In this document: positions 46,366 to 56,282 of the stretch, piece after piece | Numbering within the stretch: the stretch's first letter is position 1 | Layout: every line of letters starts with the position of its first letter | DNA from: Novosphingobium sp. PhB165 | GTDB lineage: Bacteria; Pseudomonadota; Alphaproteobacteria; Sphingomonadales; Sphingomonadaceae | DNA length: 64,000 bases | Reading direction: 5' to 3' | Assembly: GCF_004341845.1 (NCBI RefSeq) | Contig: NZ_SLVB01000015.1 | Location: 1 to 64,000, forward strand | Notes under the pieces: model-generated | Databases searched by the model: none | What the model was told of the DNA's origin: nothing | What the model saw: the letters and a program-made list of their open reading frames with translations, nothing else | Position numbers and translations under genes: made by a program

Positions 46366-49300
46366 ATGCGCTATGCCGAACTCCAGTGCACCTCGCATTT
46401 CTCGTTCCTGCGCGGGGCATCGAGCTGCGAGGAGCTATTTGCCGCCGCCGAAGCGCACGGTCTCGAGGCGCTGGCGATCACCGACCGCAACAGCCTTGCC
46501 GGAATTGTTCGCGCCTACGATGCGGCGCGATCGACGGGTGTCCGCCTGATCGTCGGCTGCCGTCTCGAGCTTATCGAAGGACAATCGCTGCTCGTCTATC
46601 CGATGGACCGGACAGGCTATGCCCATCTCTGCCGTCTCCTCAGTCGCGGCAAACAGCGCGGCGGGAAAGGCAAGTGCCTCATCGGTTGGGACGATGTGGC
46701 CGATTATGCGGAAGGCCTACTCGCCGTCCTCTTGCCCGGCGAAGTCGAGGACGCCTCGGCTGTCATCACCCGCTTCGAGCGGATCTTTTCAGGCCGTTGC
46801 TATCTGGCACTGACGCTGCACCGCCGGCCCGGCGACCAGATGCGGCTGCATGCGCTGTCCAACCTGGCCGCGCAGCATCAGGTGAAGACCGTCGTCACCG
46901 GCGACGTACTTTATCATCATCCCCACCGCCGCGTGCTGCAGGACGTGATGACTTGCATCCGCCATCGCTGCACGATCGACGAACTCGGTGCCCGCCGCGA
47001 AACCAATGCCGACCGTTTCCTCATGCCGCCCGCCGAAATGTACCGGCTCCATGGCCGCTACGAAACGGCGCTCGAACGGACCATCGAGATCGCCGAGCGC
47101 TGCCGCTTCTCGCTCGACGAACTGCGCTACCAGTATCCCGACGAAGCCTCAATCCTTGGGCTGACCTCGCAGCAGGTCCTCGAAAAACTCACCTGGGAAG
47201 CAGCCGAGCAACGCTATCCCGAAGGCCTCCCGGACGAGGTGGCGAGGCTGCTGCGGCACGAACTCTCGCTGATAGGCGAGCTTGGCTATGCTCCGTACTT
47301 TCTGACCGTCAATTCGATCGTTCGATTCGCGCGTAGCCGCGAAATCCTCTGCCAGGGCAGAGGGTCGGCGGCCAACAGCGCGGTCTGCTATGTGCTCGGC
47401 ATCACCTCGATCGATCCCGTGTATTCGGACCTGCTGTTCGAGCGCTTCATCAGCCAGGAGCGCAAGGAACCGCCCGATATCGACGTCGACTTCGAGCACG
47501 AACGGCGCGAGATCGTCATGCAATGGGTCTTCGAGACCTACGGACGCAATCACGCCGCTCTCTGTTCGACGGTCATCCGCTACCGTGCCAAGGGCGCCAT
47601 CCGCGATGTCGGCAAGGCGCTCGGGCTCTCCGAGGATCTCATCAAGTCGCTCTCCGGCCAGATGTGGGGCTGGAGCGAAGACGGCGTCGAGGACCGCCAT
47701 GTCAAAGAGCTCAATCTCAATCTCGAGGACCGGCGGCTGCGCCTCGCCATCGACCTTGCGCGTGAGCTTATCGGAACGCCCCGGCACCTGTCGCAGCATC
47801 CGGGCGGCTTCGTGCTCACCCACGACCGGCTCGACGAACTCGTGCCGATCGAGCCGGCCGCCATGGCGGACCGCCAGGTCATCGAGTGGGACAAGGACGA
47901 TATCGACATCCTCAAGTTCATGAAGGTCGATTGCCTTGCCCTCGGCATGCTGACCGCCATGAAGCGCGGCTTCAATTTCCTCCGCGAGCACAAGGGTATC
48001 GAGATGGACCTGGCGTCGGTCCCGCCCGAAGACCCGCGCACTTATGCGATGATCCGCGCGGCCGATACGCTGGGCGCCTTCCAGATCGAGAGCCGCGCGC
48101 AGATGGCGATGCTGCCGCATATCAAGCCGCGCACGTTCTACGATCTGGTCATCGAGGTCGCCATCGTCCGGCCGGGACCAATCCAGGGCGACATGGTCCA
48201 TCCCTATCTTCGGCGGCGCGCGGGCAAGGAGCCGATCCACTATCCCAAGCCGGAGCTGGAAAAGGTGCTCGGCAAGACGCTCGGGGTGCCGCTGTTCCAG
48301 GAGCAGGCGATGCGGGTTGCCATCGAGTGCGCGGGCTTCACGCCCAACGAGGCGGACCAGCTGCGCCGCGCCATGGCGACGTTCAAGTTCACCGGCGGCG
48401 TCTCGAAGTTCAAGGAAAAGCTGGTCGCCGGCATGACCGAGCGCGGATACACGGCCGAGTTTGCCGAGAAGACCTTCGGGCAGCTCGAGGGCTTCGGCAG
48501 CTACGGCTTTCCGGAGAGCCATGCCGCCAGCTTCGCGCTGATTGCCTATGCATCCTGTTGGCTCAAGTGCTGGCACCCCGATGTCTTCTGCGCGAGCCTG
48601 CTCAATGCCCAGCCTATGGGCTTCTATGCGCCGGCCCAGATCGTGGCGGATGCGCGGGCGCATGGCGTTGAGGTCCGGCCGGTCTGCGTCAATGCGTCGC
48701 GCTGGGATTGCACGCTCGAACCTACGGCGCGTAGCGGTGAGGATGACCGTTTCGCCGTCCGTCTTGGCATGCGCATGGTGCGCGGGCTTGCGGAGGCCGA
48801 TGCGGCAAGGATCGTCGCGGCGCGAGCGGATCAGCCTTACATGAGCGTCGAGGAGCTCTGGCGCCGAGCCGATGTTCAGGTGGCCGCCCTCGGCAAGCTC
48901 GCGGAGGCCGACGCGTTTCGGCCCTCGCTTCGCCTAGCCCGCCGCGAGGCACTATGGGCGATCAAGGCGCTGCGCGATGAGCAGTTGCCGCTATTTGCGG
49001 CCACGGAAGCGCGTGCCGATGGCTTCATCCACGAGATCGTCGAACAGCCCGTTCTGCTGCGCGCCATGACCGAGGGCAGGGAGGTGGTTGAGGACTACGG
49101 GCACGTCGGCCTGACGCTGCGCCGCCATCCGGTCGCGTTTCTGCGAGAACAGCTGGAAGCCAGGAAGATCGCACCCTGCCGTTCGCTAGAGGCCATTCGC
49201 GACGGTCGCCGCGTCTCGCTCGCCGGCCTGGTGCTGGTGCGCCAGCGGCCAGGCTCTGCCAAGGGCGTACTCTTCATCACTATCGAGGACGAGACAGGCA

Positions 49301-49641
49301 TCGCCAATCTCATCGTCTGGCCACGCATGTTCGAGGAAAATCGGCGGATCGTCATGGGCGCACGAATGCTGGGCGTCGAGGGCGTGGTGCAGCGGGAAGG
49401 CGAGGTCATACATGTGATCGCCAGGAAGCTCATCGATCTGACGCCGCTGCTGTCGGCCGTGGGACGCGAGCGCGACGCTGCCTACGAGGCTTTCCCACTT
49501 CCCTTCGGACGCGGCGACGGAGCCAAGAATGGAGGTGGGCCTGATCCGCGCGATCCGGCATCCAGGCATCCGGAGCCTCGCAATATCCTCGTTCCTGATC
49601 TACACATCGACACGTTCGGGAAGGGGCGAAATTTCAAGTGA
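46366..49641 (+). CDS. dnaE2: Error-prone DNA polymerase DnaE2
   Basis: 1091 aa, normal for DnaE2. PHP domain at the start (AELQCTSHFSFLRGASS, ALAITDRNSLAGIVRAY), polymerase palm with PPDIDVDFEHERRE, ending in an OB fold (RVSLAGLVLVRQRPGSAKGVLFITIED). In the mutasome it is recruited by ImuB to perform damage-induced mutagenic synthesis. Here it is separated from imuA-imuB by 8.7 kb and placed behind dinB, whose LexA box may drive both. No own LexA box seen in the 29-base gap. Confidence 0.95.
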   Translation: MRYAELQCTSHFSFLRGASSCEELFAAAEAHGLEALAITDRNSLAGIVRAYDAARSTGVRLIVGCRLELIEGQSLLVYPMDRTGYAHLCRLLSRGKQRGGKGKCLIGWDDVADYAEGLLAVLLPGEVEDASAVITRFERIFSGRCYLALTLHRRPGDQMRLHALSNLAAQHQVKTVVTGDVLYHHPHRRVLQDVMTCIRHRCTIDELGARRETNADRFLMPPAEMYRLHGRYETALERTIEIAERCRFSLDELRYQYPDEASILGLTSQQVLEKLTWEAAEQRYPEGLPDEVARLLRHELSLIGELGYAPYFLTVNSIVRFARSREILCQGRGSAANSAVCYVLGITSIDPVYSDLLFERFISQERKEPPDIDVDFEHERREIVMQWVFETYGRNHAALCSTVIRYRAKGAIRDVGKALGLSEDLIKSLSGQMWGWSEDGVEDRHVKELNLNLEDRRLRLAIDLARELIGTPRHLSQHPGGFVLTHDRLDELVPIEPAAMADRQVIEWDKDDIDILKFMKVDCLALGMLTAMKRGFNFLREHKGIEMDLASVPPEDPRTYAMIRAADTLGAFQIESRAQMAMLPHIKPRTFYDLVIEVAIVRPGPIQGDMVHPYLRRRAGKEPIHYPKPELEKVLGKTLGVPLFQEQAMRVAIECAGFTPNEADQLRRAMATFKFTGGVSKFKEKLVAGMTERGYTAEFAEKTFGQLEGFGSYGFPESHAASFALIAYASCWLKCWHPDVFCASLLNAQPMGFYAPAQIVADARAHGVEVRPVCVNASRWDCTLEPTARSGEDDRFAVRLGMRMVRGLAEADAARIVAARADQPYMSVEELWRRADVQVAALGKLAEADAFRPSLRLARREALWAIKALRDEQLPLFAATEARADGFIHEIVEQPVLLRAMTEGREVVEDYGHVGLTLRRHPVAFLREQLEARKIAPCRSLEAIRDGRRVSLAGLVLVRQRPGSAKGVLFITIEDETGIANLIVWPRMFEENRRIVMGARMLGVEGVVQREGEVIHVIARKLIDLTPLLSAVGRERDAAYEAFPLPFGRGDGAKNGGGPDPRDPASRHPEPRNILVPDLHIDTFGKGRNFK

Positions 49642-50288
49642 GCAGGCATGATGCATTCTGGCCGTCCCCAATGGACTCTTGGGTCCATCCGAGCGCTCGA
49701 TATGAATGCCGTCGCTATGTAGGAAGAGCCCGAGGACGACGCCGACATGGAAGACGCCGCGCCGACCGATCTTCTGCACGTAAGGCAAGACGTGTCCTGC
49801 CCGGGACCGGAACCGCAACTCGATTTCGAATTGAACTTCCCCTTCCTCACCTTCAATGCGACGCGCTAGTTCCCACCAGGGAAGACGGCCTGCCGTTCCG
49901 CTGTTGAGGGATTCGACAAAGCTGGCTTTGCCTGAGTTGGTCGCGAACCCAGTCCCCAGGATATTGCTCGCGGGCCGATAAACCTTGGAGACGGTGAATT
50001 TTTTCGGGCGTGGTGCTGAAGAAGCCGCCTGCCTCCGGATCGAGAAGGCGATCGAATAGCGCGGGAGAAGCGAGGTTTGGCACATACTAACTGTCGATCG
50101 AACCGTCGGCGCCGCTCAACGCGGGTTTTCTCAACCTTCACCGGGTGCCCCGTAATCTTGAAGGTTGAGAAAACCCGCGTCATCGCGGGCAGAAATTCTG
50201 GTGCGCCTCTCGGTAAAAGAATAGTGGGGCCTTTCCTTAAGTTACGGTCGCATAACGAACCTTAACCCATCTTGATCCATGCACTACC
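49642..50288. other. Gene-poor stretch after dnaE2
   Basis: About 650 bases. A minus frame (49600-50085) includes protein-like text (EGEEGEVQFEIELRFRSRAG) but no known domain or ribosome-binding site; possibly a remnant. It ends with a strong inverted repeat (50119-50180). Confidence 0.45.
50119..50180. repeat. Perfect 22-bp inverted repeat with 18-base spacer
   Basis: Arms at 50119-50140 and 50159-50180 are exact reverse complements (core GCGGGTTTTCTCAACC). Much longer than typical terminators and lacking a T-run. Could be paired ends of a mobile element, a recombination site, or a regulatory hairpin. Confidence 0.7.
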
Positions 50289-50289
50289 T

Positions 50290-50753
50290 TACGTCGATCG
50301 AGCTCTCGATCTTGGCTTTCGAAAGGACCTCGGGGCGGTCAGCTTTGAAGATTTCGACAAGACCCTCAAGACCAACCTTTACGCGCTTCACTGCATCGCG
50401 CAGGCCGCCGTTACGCACCTGCCGCCAGGTGCAGGCCTACGAGCCTTCAGATATCCTGATGGATTACGCTATGACCAAGGCCGGCATCATTGCCTATACC
50501 AAAGCCTTGGGCGCAACTGATCGAGAAGGGCATCCGTGCCAATGTGGTGGCCCCGGGGCCAATCCGGACCGTGCTTCAGGCGAGCGGTGGCCAGCCTCAG
50601 GAAAAGGTCGCCAAGTTTGGCGAGCAAAGCTAGTTCGGCCGCCCTGGACAGCCCGTTGAAATCGCGCCGGTCTATGTGCTCCTCGCCTCGCAGGAAGGCT
50701 GCAACATTACCGGCGAAGCCTACTGCGTTGCCGGCGGCACCGGCATCGCCTGA
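50290..50753 (+). pseudogene. Short-chain dehydrogenase relic
   Basis: Pieces in shifting frames spell the second half of a classical SDR: FEDFDKTLKTNLYALH, then QAYEPSDIL and DYAMTKAGIIAYTKALG (the YxxxK site), then IRANVVAPGPI, and finally ITGEAYCVAGGTGIA-stop at 50753. The N-terminal NAD-binding half and the SSV catalytic-serine segment are missing and several frameshifts and a stop are present. Resembles the YghA/glucose dehydrogenase-type SDR group. Inactive. Confidence 0.78.
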
Positions 50754-50788
50754 TGAAAGGCGTAGCGGCCTCACACGTTAATGGGCTG

Positions 50789-52369
50789 CTACGCCGACAA
50801 TTCCGGCGGGGGCACTGGAATCGTCAGGACCAGAGAGAGACCATCCGCATACCACGATTTTGAAACCGTTGCGCCAAGGCTCATGAGGCTAGCTGCCTCG
50901 AGTTTGTTACCGAACCCGGATCGCGCAGGCGCCTCCCGGATAGGCGGACCGCCTTGTTCGACCCAGGCCACATGGACAGCGTTGCCGTACCTTTGAACGT
51001 CGATCTTGAGCATGCCCGACGATGTGGACAGCGCGCCGTACTTTGCGGCGTTGGTTGCGTACTCATGGAAGAGAAGGGCCAAGGAATTCAGCATCTGGCC
51101 TTCAACCATGACTTCTTCGCCCGTCTTCACCACATCAATGGCTTGCGAAGAACGATAGGGGGCTAAAATGGCGCGCAGCAGATCGGCTAGGCTGGCCCTT
51201 GATGGGCTAGATTCATCCGTCTCAAGAGGCATTGTCAAGCTGTGCGCCTGTGCCAAGGCGGCGAGGCGCTCGCGCAGGGCAAGGGCCAATTGGTCAACAG
51301 ACTCTGCACCACGGGCACTCATGGCAACGAGGCCGCCGACCAGCGCGAACAGGTTCTTGATGCGGTGGTCCATCTCCCGCATCAGCAGCCGCTGTCGCGA
51401 CTGAGCTTCGACGCGTTCCCCGATGTCCCTGGCTATCTTCGACGCGCCAATTACATTGCCTGTTTCATCGCGGATCGGCGAAACCGAAAGAGAAACATCG
51501 AGTGGCGAGCCATCCTTTCGTCTGCGCACGGTCTCGAAATGTTCGATTCGTTCGCCGGCGCGAATACGCGCGAGGATCTCGTCCTCTTCGTGAAGTCGAT
51601 CCTCGGGGATGAGCAAAGTGATCGGTCGCCCAATTACCTCGTCAGCGGTGTACCCGAAGAGGCGCTGGGCACTTTCGTTCCAGCTCATTATCGTGCCGTC
51701 GAGCGATTTGCTCACGATCGCGTCTTCTGAACTTTCCACGATCGCGGCGAGTTTTGCGCTGGCGTGCTGGGCAACCTCGCGAAGCTCAGCTTCTTTTCTT
51801 GCGTCGGCAATGAGTGCAGCGTTGTCGATGGCAATTGCGGCGTGGGCGGCAATTGCCTGCACGACTTCTTCGGCTTCTTCGTCAAACACGGCCGGCTGGT
51901 CATGCGCTATAAAAAGACCACCGTGGACGGCGCCCTTCCTAGAAATCACGGGGACAGCGAGGTAACTGACCACGGGCAAATGCCCCTTTGGCATGCCGAA
52001 GTACGGGCTATTGTGGCCAAACCGCGGGTCTGCACGAATGTCTTCCGACCGTACCACTTCTGTGCCACCAAACGTCGGGGCAAAGACCGCCGTATTGCGC
52101 GGCATTGGAAAGCCGGCAAAGTGGGACCGTGAAACGCCGGAAAGCGTGTACAGGCTGTATATCTCGCCCTGGTCGTCAATCTGATTGTAGAAGAACGCCC
52201 CGAACTTGCCGCCGGACGCCTGAGTGGCTGCGTCGGTGACGCTTTGGACCAGATCCTCCAGATCAAAATCTCCTGCGACCGTCTGAGCGATGCGGCTGAA
52301 CAGCCTCAGGCGCTGGACCTCGGCCGACACGGGGTGTTGGTCATCATCACTTGGCGACCCTCGTGTCAT
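50789..52369 (-). CDS. HWE-family sensor histidine kinase (GAF-PAS-kinase)
   Basis: 526 aa from ATG 52369 (a TTG at 52417 would add 16). Residues about 20-190 are a GAF domain (LFSRIAQTVAGDFDLEDLVQ, AVPVISRKGAVHGGLFIAH); 205-315 a PAS domain with PAC end (IVESSEDAIVSKSLDGTIMSWN, RRKDGSPLDVSLSVSPIRDE); then the phosphoacceptor box REMDHRIKNLFALVGG and an HWE-type ATPase with FHEYATNAAKYGALS and VHVAWVEQGGP. No membrane segments: a soluble sensor. In alphaproteobacteria such kinases feed the general stress response through PhyR or single response regulators; no partner regulator is adjacent. Confidence 0.9.
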   Translation of the reverse strand: MTRGSPSDDDQHPVSAEVQRLRLFSRIAQTVAGDFDLEDLVQSVTDAATQASGGKFGAFFYNQIDDQGEIYSLYTLSGVSRSHFAGFPMPRNTAVFAPTFGGTEVVRSEDIRADPRFGHNSPYFGMPKGHLPVVSYLAVPVISRKGAVHGGLFIAHDQPAVFDEEAEEVVQAIAAHAAIAIDNAALIADARKEAELREVAQHASAKLAAIVESSEDAIVSKSLDGTIMSWNESAQRLFGYTADEVIGRPITLLIPEDRLHEEDEILARIRAGERIEHFETVRRRKDGSPLDVSLSVSPIRDETGNVIGASKIARDIGERVEAQSRQRLLMREMDHRIKNLFALVGGLVAMSARGAESVDQLALALRERLAALAQAHSLTMPLETDESSPSRASLADLLRAILAPYRSSQAIDVVKTGEEVMVEGQMLNSLALLFHEYATNAAKYGALSTSSGMLKIDVQRYGNAVHVAWVEQGGPPIREAPARSGFGNKLEAASLMSLGATVSKSWYADGLSLVLTIPVPPPELSA

Positions 52370-52510
52370 CGGCTCATGCTGACGAATAATTTTTTCCACA
52401 AACGGGCCCGATCGCAATGCCGCATCGATTGTTCCGACTTTAGCGAAGTGACGATAGCAAGCAAGCGTCCCTGCTAGGCCATTCCTTCAGGCACGGCGGC
52501 CTCCGGTATA

Positions 52511-52861
52511 TTGGGCGTGCCGACGCATTTACGCGTGAGGAACCCGCAAAAGAGAGACTGGGCTGTCAGCGAAAATCGAACGACGTGTGCGGCTCTTGAA
52601 CCGAGGTTCGGATCGCGTGCTTACTTGTGCGGGTGGGTAGAAGACGGAGCACAGGAGCATGATCAATCGACTGAAGAGGCTGTCCGAACTGCGCGCGGTC
52701 GCGAGAAGGAAAAGCGGTTCGTCCGTACGCTTGATGAAGCCGCGGCAAAGGCGGTCGTGATAGCCGCCGTAACCTTCGCTGTGGGGTTGACCTTAAAAAG
52801 GATGTTCGAGCGCTCTGTGGCACACGCTGCGGAAGAGGGCGCGAAAACAAGAGCAGAGTAG
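52511..52861 (+). CDS. Possible small membrane protein
   Basis: An open frame whose last 50 residues look real: KRFVRTLDEAAAKAVVIAAV then TFAVGLTLKRMF as a single helix, and a polar tail. The only in-frame start is TTG 52511 without a ribosome-binding site, while an ATG with AGGAG at 52659 is in another frame. The gene may be frameshifted or mis-called. Confidence 0.3.
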   Translation: MGVPTHLRVRNPQKRDWAVSENRTTCAALEPRFGSRAYLCGWVEDGAQEHDQSTEEAVRTARGREKEKRFVRTLDEAAAKAVVIAAVTFAVGLTLKRMFERSVAHAAEEGAKTRAE

Positions 52862-53291
52862 CGGGTGGATTGAACACAACCGGCGAGGCAAAGCCGGAAA
52901 ATGTGCGTCCGGACCGGTGTTTTGGGATGGCGCCCCCAGTTTCTGAAGCTCGGTAGGTTTCGCTTCTTGGAGACGGCGGCAGGAAAAATTTAGGAACTTC
53001 TTACGTTTACGGCATCCGCTCAAAACTGCACCAGTGCTTATCGCATTTCTCAGCCGCTGGGCGACCGAGGTTGAAGGATTCAAGATGCTTCGACTTTTCT
53101 GTGGTCGGCCCTTAGCAGGGCAACGCATCGGTGAAGGTATCTGTTATGGGATATCTCTTTTTTATCTGCTGGTTAAGCGCGTCCCAAGCGGACTCCCGAA
53201 TTCGGCGCCCCTTGGCTCGCGGGATCGCGCGGGGATTTGAAAGAAGAAAGGGCGTTAGAGCTCGTTGGCTATGACCGCTTTTGTAACGAGA
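52862..53291. other. Intergenic stretch
   Basis: About 430 bases downstream of the SDR gene; no supported gene or hairpin. Confidence 0.45.
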
Positions 53292-54074
53292 CTAATGCGC
53301 ACTGCCTGGCTCTGCCATCTTGCGGTGCTGTTCGGCGAGCATGGACTGAGGGACCACGCCTGCTGCCGCTACCTGCAGCTTGTTGTACCAGCCCGAAACT
53401 ACCGTGCTCTTGCCAGCCTGCAGTGCGTCCCAGCCATCCTTGGCGACTTTCGCAGGATCGGCCTTGCTGTCGTCCGCCCCGACATCCGTATCCTTGCCGA
53501 GCCCGGCGCGGTCGAAGAATTTCGTATCGGTGACGCCTGGCATGAGGGTGGTCAGGGTCACGCCGTCGAAATCCTTCAGTTCGTTCCGAAGTGCTTCGGT
53601 GAAATTATCCACGAACGCCTTGGTGCCGTTGTAAACGGCGTTGAAGCTGCCTGGAATGAAGCCCGCGATCGACCCTGTCGCAAGCACCTTGCCGTCGTTT
53701 CTGGCAGCCATCGACTTCAGAACGCTTTGCAGGAGATAAAGCGTACCGGTCACGTTAGTGTCGAGAACATGCCGCCATTCGGAGACATCCTGTTCGAGGA
53801 ACGCATGCCCTAGGCCGTGGCCGGCATTGGCGCAGAGCAAGTCGATCCGCCGGCCGGTGGCACGCACGAGCAGACCGTCGACGCCTTCGAGAGTTGAGAG
53901 ATCGGCCTCCAGAGTTTCGACCGAGACGCCGAGCGCCTCCAACTCCGCCTTGACATCGCCAAACGGAGTGTCGGCGGCTAATAACAAATCATAGCCATCC
54001 TTCGCCGCAAGCTTGGCAAGTTCAAGTCCGATGCCGCTCGACGCGCCGGTGATCACAGCTAATTTATTCGTCAT
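53292..54074 (-). CDS. SDR-family NAD(P)-dependent oxidoreductase
   Basis: 260 aa from ATG 54074, GCAGGAG upstream. Rossmann glycine motif ITGASSGIGLELAKLAA at the start, DLLCANAGHGLG (NAG motif), catalytic Ser in VLATGSIAGFIPG and YxxxK in YNGTKAFVDNF. Classical SDR. It lies 118 bases behind the alcohol dehydrogenase gene on the same strand and may share its transcript. Substrate unknown. Confidence 0.88.
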   Translation of the reverse strand: MTNKLAVITGASSGIGLELAKLAAKDGYDLLLAADTPFGDVKAELEALGVSVETLEADLSTLEGVDGLLVRATGRRIDLLCANAGHGLGHAFLEQDVSEWRHVLDTNVTGTLYLLQSVLKSMAARNDGKVLATGSIAGFIPGSFNAVYNGTKAFVDNFTEALRNELKDFDGVTLTTLMPGVTDTKFFDRAGLGKDTDVGADDSKADPAKVAKDGWDALQAGKSTVVSGWYNKLQVAAAGVVPQSMLAEQHRKMAEPGSAH

Positions 54075-54192
54075 GGCTTTCTCCTGCAGAGAAGATTGCA
54101 AAGGCCACCGAATGGCCGGCGTGAGCCGGAAGCCAACTCGGACCGGCAGTTAGTACCGCAACCTCAGGTGAGGACCGTTGCCCTCCAGTTCC

Positions 54193-55386
54193 TCAAGGCA
54201 CACGGGCGAGGTCGAGGCCCGGCTTCAGCACAACCTTGGTCACCTCGTTCTGCTTGTCATGAAACATCTTGTAGCCATCGGGTGCCTGCTCGAGGGACAG
54301 GCGGTGGCTGATGAGGAAGGTCGTATCGATCTTCTCTTCCATGATCGCATTCAGCAGTCCGGGCAGGTAGTGCTGGACATGGGTCTGGCCGGTCTTGAGC
54401 GTCAGGCCCTTCTCCATGAATGCACCAAGCGGGAACTTGTCGACGAACCCGCCGTAAACCGCAGGCATCGACACCCGGCCTCCCTTGCGGCACGCCAGGA
54501 TGGCCTGCCGGATTGAATGCGTGCGGTCGGTTCCCAGGAACGTGGATGCCTTGATCTGATCCCAGACATTGTCGGCGAAGAAACCGTGCGCCTCAAGCCC
54601 AACCGCATCGATGCAGGCATCGGGTCCGATGCCGCCGGTCATCTCCATCAGAGCCTCGTAGGTCTTGGTCTCTTCGAAGTTGATGGTTTCGGCTCCGAAC
54701 TTCCGGGCGAGTTCGAGCCGGTGCGGAAAGTGATCGATGGCAATGACCCGTTCGGCACCCATCAGAAACGCCGACTGGACGGAAAACAGCCCAACCGGGC
54801 CGCATCCCCAGACCGCCACCGTGTCGCCCGGCTCGATCTCGGCGTTCTCAGCTGCCTGCCATCCGGTGGGCAAAATGTCGGAAAGGAAGAGGACTTTGTC
54901 GTCTTCGATCCCATCCGGGATCACGATCGGCCCTACGTCGGAAAACGGGACGCGAACATATTCGGCCTGGCCGCCGGCATAGCCTCCGGTCATGTGGCTA
55001 TAGCCGAACAGGCCGGACATCGGCTGTCCGTAGAGTGTCTGGGCGATGTCCTGGTTGTCGGCGGGCAGGCCATTGTCACAGGCGGAATACTGATGCTTCG
55101 AGCAATGGAAGCAAGACCCACAGGCAATGGTGAAGGGGACGACCACGCGCTGCCCCTTCTGGAGCGTGGAATCCCTGCCGATCTCAACCACCTCGCCCAT
55201 GAATTCGTGGCCGAGGATGTCACCCGCCTGCATCGTAGGAATGTAGCCATCGTAGAGATGAAGGTCCGAACCGCAGATCGCCGTGGAGGTGATCTTTAGG
55301 ATGGCATCGCGTGGGTTGAGAATATCGGGGTCGTCGACGGTGTCGACGCGAACGTCGTGCTTCCCGTGCCAGGTCAATGCGCGCAT
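54193..55386 (-). CDS. Zinc-dependent alcohol dehydrogenase (formaldehyde dehydrogenase-like MDR)
   Basis: 397 aa. Catalytic zinc ligands in STAICGSDLHLYDG and GHEFMGEVVEIG, structural zinc site CGSCFHCSKHQYSACD, nucleotide-binding VAVWGCGPVGLFSVQSAF with DHFPHRLELARKFG. The long N-terminal part and length match the glutathione-independent formaldehyde dehydrogenase/threonine-dehydrogenase-like branch. Start and the preceding SRPBCC stop overlap (TGATG), proving translational coupling. Probably oxidises or reduces small aldehydes or alcohols. Confidence 0.9.
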   Translation of the reverse strand: MRALTWHGKHDVRVDTVDDPDILNPRDAILKITSTAICGSDLHLYDGYIPTMQAGDILGHEFMGEVVEIGRDSTLQKGQRVVVPFTIACGSCFHCSKHQYSACDNGLPADNQDIAQTLYGQPMSGLFGYSHMTGGYAGGQAEYVRVPFSDVGPIVIPDGIEDDKVLFLSDILPTGWQAAENAEIEPGDTVAVWGCGPVGLFSVQSAFLMGAERVIAIDHFPHRLELARKFGAETINFEETKTYEALMEMTGGIGPDACIDAVGLEAHGFFADNVWDQIKASTFLGTDRTHSIRQAILACRKGGRVSMPAVYGGFVDKFPLGAFMEKGLTLKTGQTHVQHYLPGLLNAIMEEKIDTTFLISHRLSLEQAPDGYKMFHDKQNEVTKVVLKPGLDLARVP

Positions 55387-55979
55387 CAGGCGTTCTCCTC
55401 GTCGAGCTGCTTGCGGGTGCGCGCCGCAGTTGCGACCTCGCCGGTTTCCATGAATTGTTTGAAACGCCGCAGGTCGCGCCGCGCTTGGATGGCGGGCTCA
55501 CGTTGGAACATCTTTGCGACAATTTTGCCGACGACGCTGGCAGGCGGATCGTAAAGGACTGTTGCTGTCACCCAGGTTCCTCGCCCTCCGGGCGCATCGC
55601 GGAACTCGATACGTCCGCTGTTGGGAACGTCAGCGCCTTCCTCTGTCGTCCATGCGATGAGTTCGCCGGGCGTCTCCTGGGTAACGACGGAAGTCCATTC
55701 GACAGTGCGTTCGCCCGGTCCCCGAACCGTCCAATGCGATCGGCCGTCGCTTAGCTGTTCGACAGAAATCACATTGTCGAGAAATTTCGGGAGGTTAGAG
55801 AAGTCTCGCCAAACGGCAAACAGTTCGTCTCGCGGGCGATTGATCGTAACGGTCTTGCCGGAAAGAGTGTCGCCCTTGGCCCCATCGAGCTCGCTGGCGA
55901 CTATCTGCGCCCTTTCGCCGTCTTTGGCGGTGGACAATGGGGCATCATCGTGCCCCGTGCGATCGCGCACGTCAGCCAT
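55386..55979 (-). CDS. SRPBCC-family (cyclase/dehydrase-like) protein
   Basis: 197 aa. Residues about 40-180 match the polyketide-cyclase/dehydrase type of START-like fold: TVTINRPRDELFAVWRDFSNLPKFLDNV, WTVRGPGERTVEWTSVV, ELIAWTTEEGADVPNSGRIEF and GGRGTWVTATVLYDPPASVVG. Such proteins bind hydrophobic ligands. In many proteobacteria this gene precedes exactly this dehydrogenase; here the coupling TGATG confirms it. First gene of the minus-strand unit SRPBCC-ADH-SDR. Function unproven. Confidence 0.86.
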   Translation of the reverse strand: MADVRDRTGHDDAPLSTAKDGERAQIVASELDGAKGDTLSGKTVTINRPRDELFAVWRDFSNLPKFLDNVISVEQLSDGRSHWTVRGPGERTVEWTSVVTQETPGELIAWTTEEGADVPNSGRIEFRDAPGGRGTWVTATVLYDPPASVVGKIVAKMFQREPAIQARRDLRRFKQFMETGEVATAARTRKQLDEENA

Positions 55980-56282
55980 TCAATCACTCCCACTTGTCTG
56001 GAAATCGGCTTCAAGAGGGGAACGCCATTGACGCCGCGGCAGTCGCCGCCTCCTGCCCGTTTTGCGATAAAGCGGGGCAGGGAGTCGCCCGAATAAACGG
56101 AGGTCAACTCAGGTTATGCGCCAGGCCCGCCCACGCAAGCGCCGGGGTGCACGTTTGCTGAGGCATCAAGGATATCTGTCGATCGCTGAGGAAGGAGGCA
56201 CATGCGGTGATCCCGCTTTGGAAAGCTCCGGAACGACACCGCTGTCCACGAATTAAAGGAGTCTGCCCGAAGGAGAGGACAG

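Noticed and set aside
47149..48663. 504-codon minus frame over dnaE2
   Set aside because: Antisense shadow of the polymerase gene.
50119..50180. Interpretation of the inverted repeat as the dnaE2 terminator
   Set aside because: It is about 480 bases from the stop and lacks a T-run; kept as a repeat of unknown role.
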